Positions 59,801 through 64,000 of a DNA stretch of 64,000 nucleotides are shown here, piece after piece (position 1 is the stretch's first letter; each line of letters begins with the position of its first letter). Both the position numbers and the translations under genes were made by a program. Under the pieces are notes generated by a model. That model was not told the DNA's origin. It ran no database searches and worked only from the letters and a program-made list of their open reading frames with translations. Source of the stretch: Nomia melanderi (lineage: Eukaryota > Arthropoda > Insecta > Hymenoptera > Halictidae); NCBI RefSeq assembly GCF_051020985.1, contig NC_134999.1, forward strand, positions 35,435,160-35,499,159, read 5' to 3'.

Positions 59801-62765
59801 ATGAAATCGATGCATTCATCGATGACAAGGTGACGACGATCGCGAGCCGCGCACAGCTGCAATGGCGTCGCGCCGGGGCGAATCGATCGCGCTCGGACTA
59901 AGTGGTACAGCCGCCCGGCGATCGAAGCGTCGATCGAAAGTGGACTTCTGGATTGGGGGAAACGCCGATCCACGCGAGATCGAGGCAACCTGTAACGGGA
60001 GAATGCCGCGCGTATCCCTATCACGTGGGCACCGATCTCCGCAGACCTATCGTCTGGCGACACCGATCGCACAGCCGAGCCAGGCCGCGACTTCCGCGTG
60101 GTGTCCTCGCGGCGGGCATGCGAATTGCGCGTAAAATCGGTCCGACGGATTGCATAATGCCCTCGTGCACGGGCGCAACGGTGCACACGCGTGTCGGTGC
60201 GTGGTACGGTGCGCCGATACCGTGGCTCGACCGGCTGTTGCTAACTCGCGAAACCGCACCTTTCTTGCGGCGCACGGTCCGCCATCGCTTCGCGACCATT
60301 TCTGGGGAAGAGAAACGATGCACTGTCCGCTGGAACGCTCGGAAACAACGGGGACCGTCGTCGAGACGGTCGCCGTTGGAAATCGAGAACTCGATACCCG
60401 CGAGTTCGACGCGGACACGGTCCGCGGAACGTCGAGATTCGCGTGCGACCAGATTGGCGATCGTCTGCGCGATAAATTAAGACCACCGTCAGGACACGTG
60501 GAAACTCCCCAAATTAAACCGAGACCGTTTCTGCGAACCGTCTCGAAGTTACAAGGTCCCCCGCGCGAGGGGAAGACGTCGACGCGAGGAATCTCCCGAA
60601 ACGGAGGTCGGCCACGTGGGAAGAGAGGCCCGATTAAATCGAGATCGATTAGCTCCAAGGTCTGCCGTGTAATTAGCAAGCAACGTTAACTCGCTAGAAA
60701 TACACCGAGCCGCGTACCTTTTGATTCTATCCGCGATCGGACTGCCAAAAGAACGGTTCCAACACCGGCCAGAAATAAACCCGCGCTTCCGGTAGGCCCG
60801 CGGGTGTTTCGCAGCGGCGAAAGATCGCGGGGAACGGAGCCCCGTTTCCTCTTGAGTGACGCTGGTAGCCTCCGGACGACACGTTCTCACTTCACCGATG
60901 CGACGAAACCGACGAAAGACACCCGCGTACACCGCGCTCGCGGGGGGAAAGCGGATTTCGGTTTCTCGCGAAAAATCGAGAGTCCGCTCGGGGTTGACCC
61001 GACGACACGCGTTCCACTTTTCCGGAGCGCAAGCTTGAAACTGGGTCGGCTGGCCGAAGTAACAAGGGGTGCACGGGTTTGCGGACGAATCTATCCCGGC
61101 TAGCCGTGACGCTCTCTCGACACGCGGACACGTTTCAGATGCCACGACCTAAATGGACCTATCTAGTCGTGAAACTATAAGCTATCGTCGTTCCCCGCTC
61201 GCTCGGATGGTATTTCAAGACGGGGATTCAGTTCTACTTCGTGCGTCGTCCAGGCCGAGCCGTCGAGCGCAATTACCTTACTATTTAGGGTACCCGTGTT
61301 GCACGTCCAATCTTTTTCCTTCGGGCGGCAAGAACGGCAACCTTTTACGTGGAAGATCGCCGCGGAAGGACAGGAACGGCTCTCGTACCTGTTTCGTGAC
61401 TCTAATACGCGCGGAGGCCGTGACTATCCAGTTTCACGATGATAATCAACGCTGTAAGAGTAGACTGCAATATCGAAACCCGAGACGGCCCCGAACGAGA
61501 TACAGAGGCATCGTTTTGGATTCTTCTTCTCGCTACATCCGCTCTGCCTTTGGCACGGGCGTCGCGCGCGCGCGGCCATCCTCGTGCGTGCACTTTTCGG
61601 TTCGAATATCACCGGTGTCAGGGTGAATTCGAATGACTCGACAGGTATCGTTAACCGATTTATGGCCGGCATTAAGCCCACTGTCGTCGGCCAACCCGTC
61701 GAGCGCCGCCTGCGGATTTCCACCGTCGAACGGTCTCATTAACATTCGCGTCGTTACGATACCCTTTATCTCTCTCCCCGCGTACTCTTTAATCTGTTAA
61801 TCGCGACATTTTTTCAACCGTAAACGCTTATATGGGGACGATTAAACGCGAATAACAACGTTCCGAAACGTAACTTACTCCGCAGTAAACGTGTAAGCGC
61901 GGGGTAATTTAAATTTCCGCCGGTGTTACGGCACAATTAAACGCGAGCGTGTCCTCCGCTGAAAATGACGAGTCGGCTCGTCCTCCTTTTATCGATTGAC
62001 CAAACAAACATTATCCCCGGGGATCGTTTAAAGTCCTGCCCTTGGAGACGCCACGACGGCTGCCCGCGGGATCATCGGACGCCGAAATCCAACGGGAAAC
62101 CGAGCGCGCCGCGCGGCCTCGATCGCGCGAGAGAAAATTCCTCGTTTTCATGCGAGGATCCCACGTGCCGGCCAGCGTCTCGACGATGAATAATTACGCC
62201 GTTTCGAGTCAGCTTACGCCACCTCGCGAATAAATGATAGGCCTCCGCGCGGCGAGCGTTGCGTGTGTACCGCGCGAAACGCCTTCCTTCCACATTGACG
62301 GATCTCCCGGCGAGCTCGTCAAGGGAGTGACGTCAATTCGCTGGAGGGTGGCAAAAGGGCTCCACGAGGATCTTTCTCCTTCTACTGCACCGCGCCGAAC
62401 ACTTCACCTTCTTTCCCCGTGGTCGAGTTATTATCGCGAGCATTTGCTCGCCGAGTCCTGCGCGACCTTCCTCCTCCAACCAACCCTCTCCTCCTGCGAC
62501 TCCAGTTCCGGTGAGAAACCGTGAGTCCCTCGATAATTAAAAACACGTCGTCGCTATTCGCGATCCAATTGGGCAACGGATGGAACGGCGAATCGATCTT
62601 CGACGACTTGCACCGGGATACTGCGACGCGGCTCCCTTCCGAAAATGCATTTGTGTCCAGTGAACCCGTGGCCACGATCTCGCGGCACGTCACGGAGAGC
62701 GTCTTGACGCGGGACAAAGCTTCTGTGAAGTGGCTCGACTCGGGGACAGGTGAAGGAGAGAGAGT

Positions 62766-62810
<45 letters not shown>

Positions 62811-63483
62811 TCAAAGGGGTAATGAGGCCGGTGGGTGGCAAGCAGTGGGTGCAAATCTAGGTTACCTGCATATTATGCAACCAACACCACTGCGATTCCG
62901 CGGTTGCACGTGCAACTGCATACAGAAACGCTCGGATCATTAGTTACACCGCCGCGTTTCGACTGACCAATGCCTGTTCGGTTTCTAATTCGGTTTGCCG
63001 ATTGTTTAATTGACTTTCACGCGCCGCGGACGAGCACCGACGACACGGGGCCTCGGGAAATTATACTTTTCACCATCCCGTGAAAGTTAATGATTCCAAC
63101 TTTTCGACGTCGACGGAAGAAGCGTGCTTCGCGACTTTCTGTCGAGCGTGTTCGATTGCAGCGGCTAACGATCGAAAGAAACTTTTAGGGTTGAGATTCG
63201 CGGTGCGCGCGCTGGGAGACGCTGTTTTTGGGTCCTTAGCAGGTGTTGGTACTTGCGGGCAGGTTGTTCCGCGTGAGTAGCTTCCCCGCGACCGTATCGA
63301 TAACGAATGTAAACTATGGGTCGTCGAAAGGGCTGCCGCTCGAGGTGCACGAGTGAAGTGTGCGCCTGGGTTTCGTCAACCGGCGAAAGTTGGAGTTCGA
63401 TTGCGCAGACACAGGGTTGCGCATCGCGCTTAGACTGGGTACGGAATACACCCTGCATCATCGGGAATCATTTAGGAACCACT
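56844..63483. other. CpG-rich non-coding region
   Basis: Unique GC-rich sequence; open frames up to about 210 codons on both strands look like composition artefacts. One GA repeat is listed separately. Nothing else I can support. Confidence 0.5.
62755..62807 (+). repeat. (GA)n microsatellite
   Basis: About 53 bp GA with a few interruptions. Confidence 0.93.
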
Positions 63484-63674
63484 TTAATCCCTTGCACCGT
63501 GATCTCTGTCGCAATCGCGTTTGAAAGGATTATTTCATTCGGAATTATTGTTATTAATTCATTGATTATTCGTTCAGAATTCGTTAGGAAAAGGTCTGTT
63601 CTCTGTATGTCCGGATTTACTCCAGTGTTATCATTGATGATAAAAAGATAATGCATAATTTGGACTTGAAAGAA
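63484..63674 (+). mobile_element. TTAA unit L, first tandem copy
   Basis: 191 bp from TTAATCCCTTGCACCGTG to the next TTAA; nearly identical to the following copy. Confidence 0.85.
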
Positions 63675-63868
63675 TTAACCCCTTGCACCGTGATCTCTGT
63701 CGCAATCGCGTTTGAAAGGATTATTTCATTCGGAATTATTGTTATTCATTGATTATTCATTCAGGATTCGTTAGGAAAAGAAAAAGTCTGTTCTCTCTAT
63801 ATCCGGATTTACTTCGAAGTGTTATCATTGACGATAAAAAGATAATGCATAATTTAGACTTGAAAGAA
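63675..63868 (+). mobile_element. TTAA unit L, second tandem copy
   Basis: 194 bp from TTAACCCCTTGCACCGTG to the next TTAA; both copies end gacttgaaagaa before it. Confidence 0.85.
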
Positions 63869-64000
63869 TTAACCCCTTGTCCTATAACGAGTGAGACTCG
63901 TGAAGATTTTCATATATATATATATTACTCAGTTCATTCGAATTCAAAGTAATTATTCCTCTGTAACCATTATACTTCAAAGGAAATATAGGTGTAACAT
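63869..64000 (-). mobile_element. Family C TTAA element, cut by the window end
   Basis: TTAACCCCTTGTCCTATAAC and a gagtgagactcgtgaag block as in 29558-29796; begins on the TTAA that ends the second L copy. Confidence 0.85.

Overview
The window is animal nuclear DNA, most probably from a hymenopteran insect and plausibly a bee. It has spliced genes with GT-AG introns, insect-type orthologues, very CpG-rich unique sequence alternating with AT-rich islands, and many short TTAA-flanked elements. The species assignment is inference; the two genes are not. Most stop-free frames, even those over 200 codons, are by-products of GC-rich non-coding sequence or antisense shadows of exons.

Gene 1 (plus strand, 12441-32159) is pyruvate dehydrogenase kinase, Pdk: seven coding exons, 409 residues, every exon phase consistent. 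Intron 1 is about 17.6 kb and filled with mobile-element relics. The other six exons lie within 2.1 kb (30123-32159). One intron appears to use a GC-AG splice pair. The 3' UTR probably runs to about 34250 and contains one MITE nested in another.

Gene 2 (minus strand, 45071 down to 38608) is atossa (atos; vertebrate ATOSA/ATOSB, formerly FAM214): eight coding exons, 1328 residues, all phases consistent, with the conserved N-terminal block and the two conserved Atos C-terminal domains. The genes are tail to tail; candidate poly(A) signals of the two transcripts lie only about 170 bp apart near 34.25-34.42 kb.

The rest is non-coding as far as I can see. 1-8.5 kb and 45.1-63.4 kb are CpG-rich and mostly unique, with simple repeats; the second block probably holds the unseen 5' UTR exon(s) and promoter of atos. 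The AT-rich islands (about 8.6-11.8, 14.5-18.7, 20.3-27.2, 29.1-29.8, 32.3-32.8, 54.7-54.9, 56.3-56.8 and 63.5-64.0 kb) carry about 35 copies of at least eight families of 150-250 bp elements that begin and end in TTAA, many with CCC-starting terminal inverted repeats, as expected of piggyBac-type MITEs. They are often joined end to end, sharing one TTAA, or nested. This concatenation is the most unusual structure in the window.

Functionally, Pdk phosphorylates and inactivates the mitochondrial pyruvate dehydrogenase complex, while Drosophila Atossa is a nuclear factor reported to raise mitochondrial metabolism in macrophages. The metabolic link between these neighbours is suggestive only.
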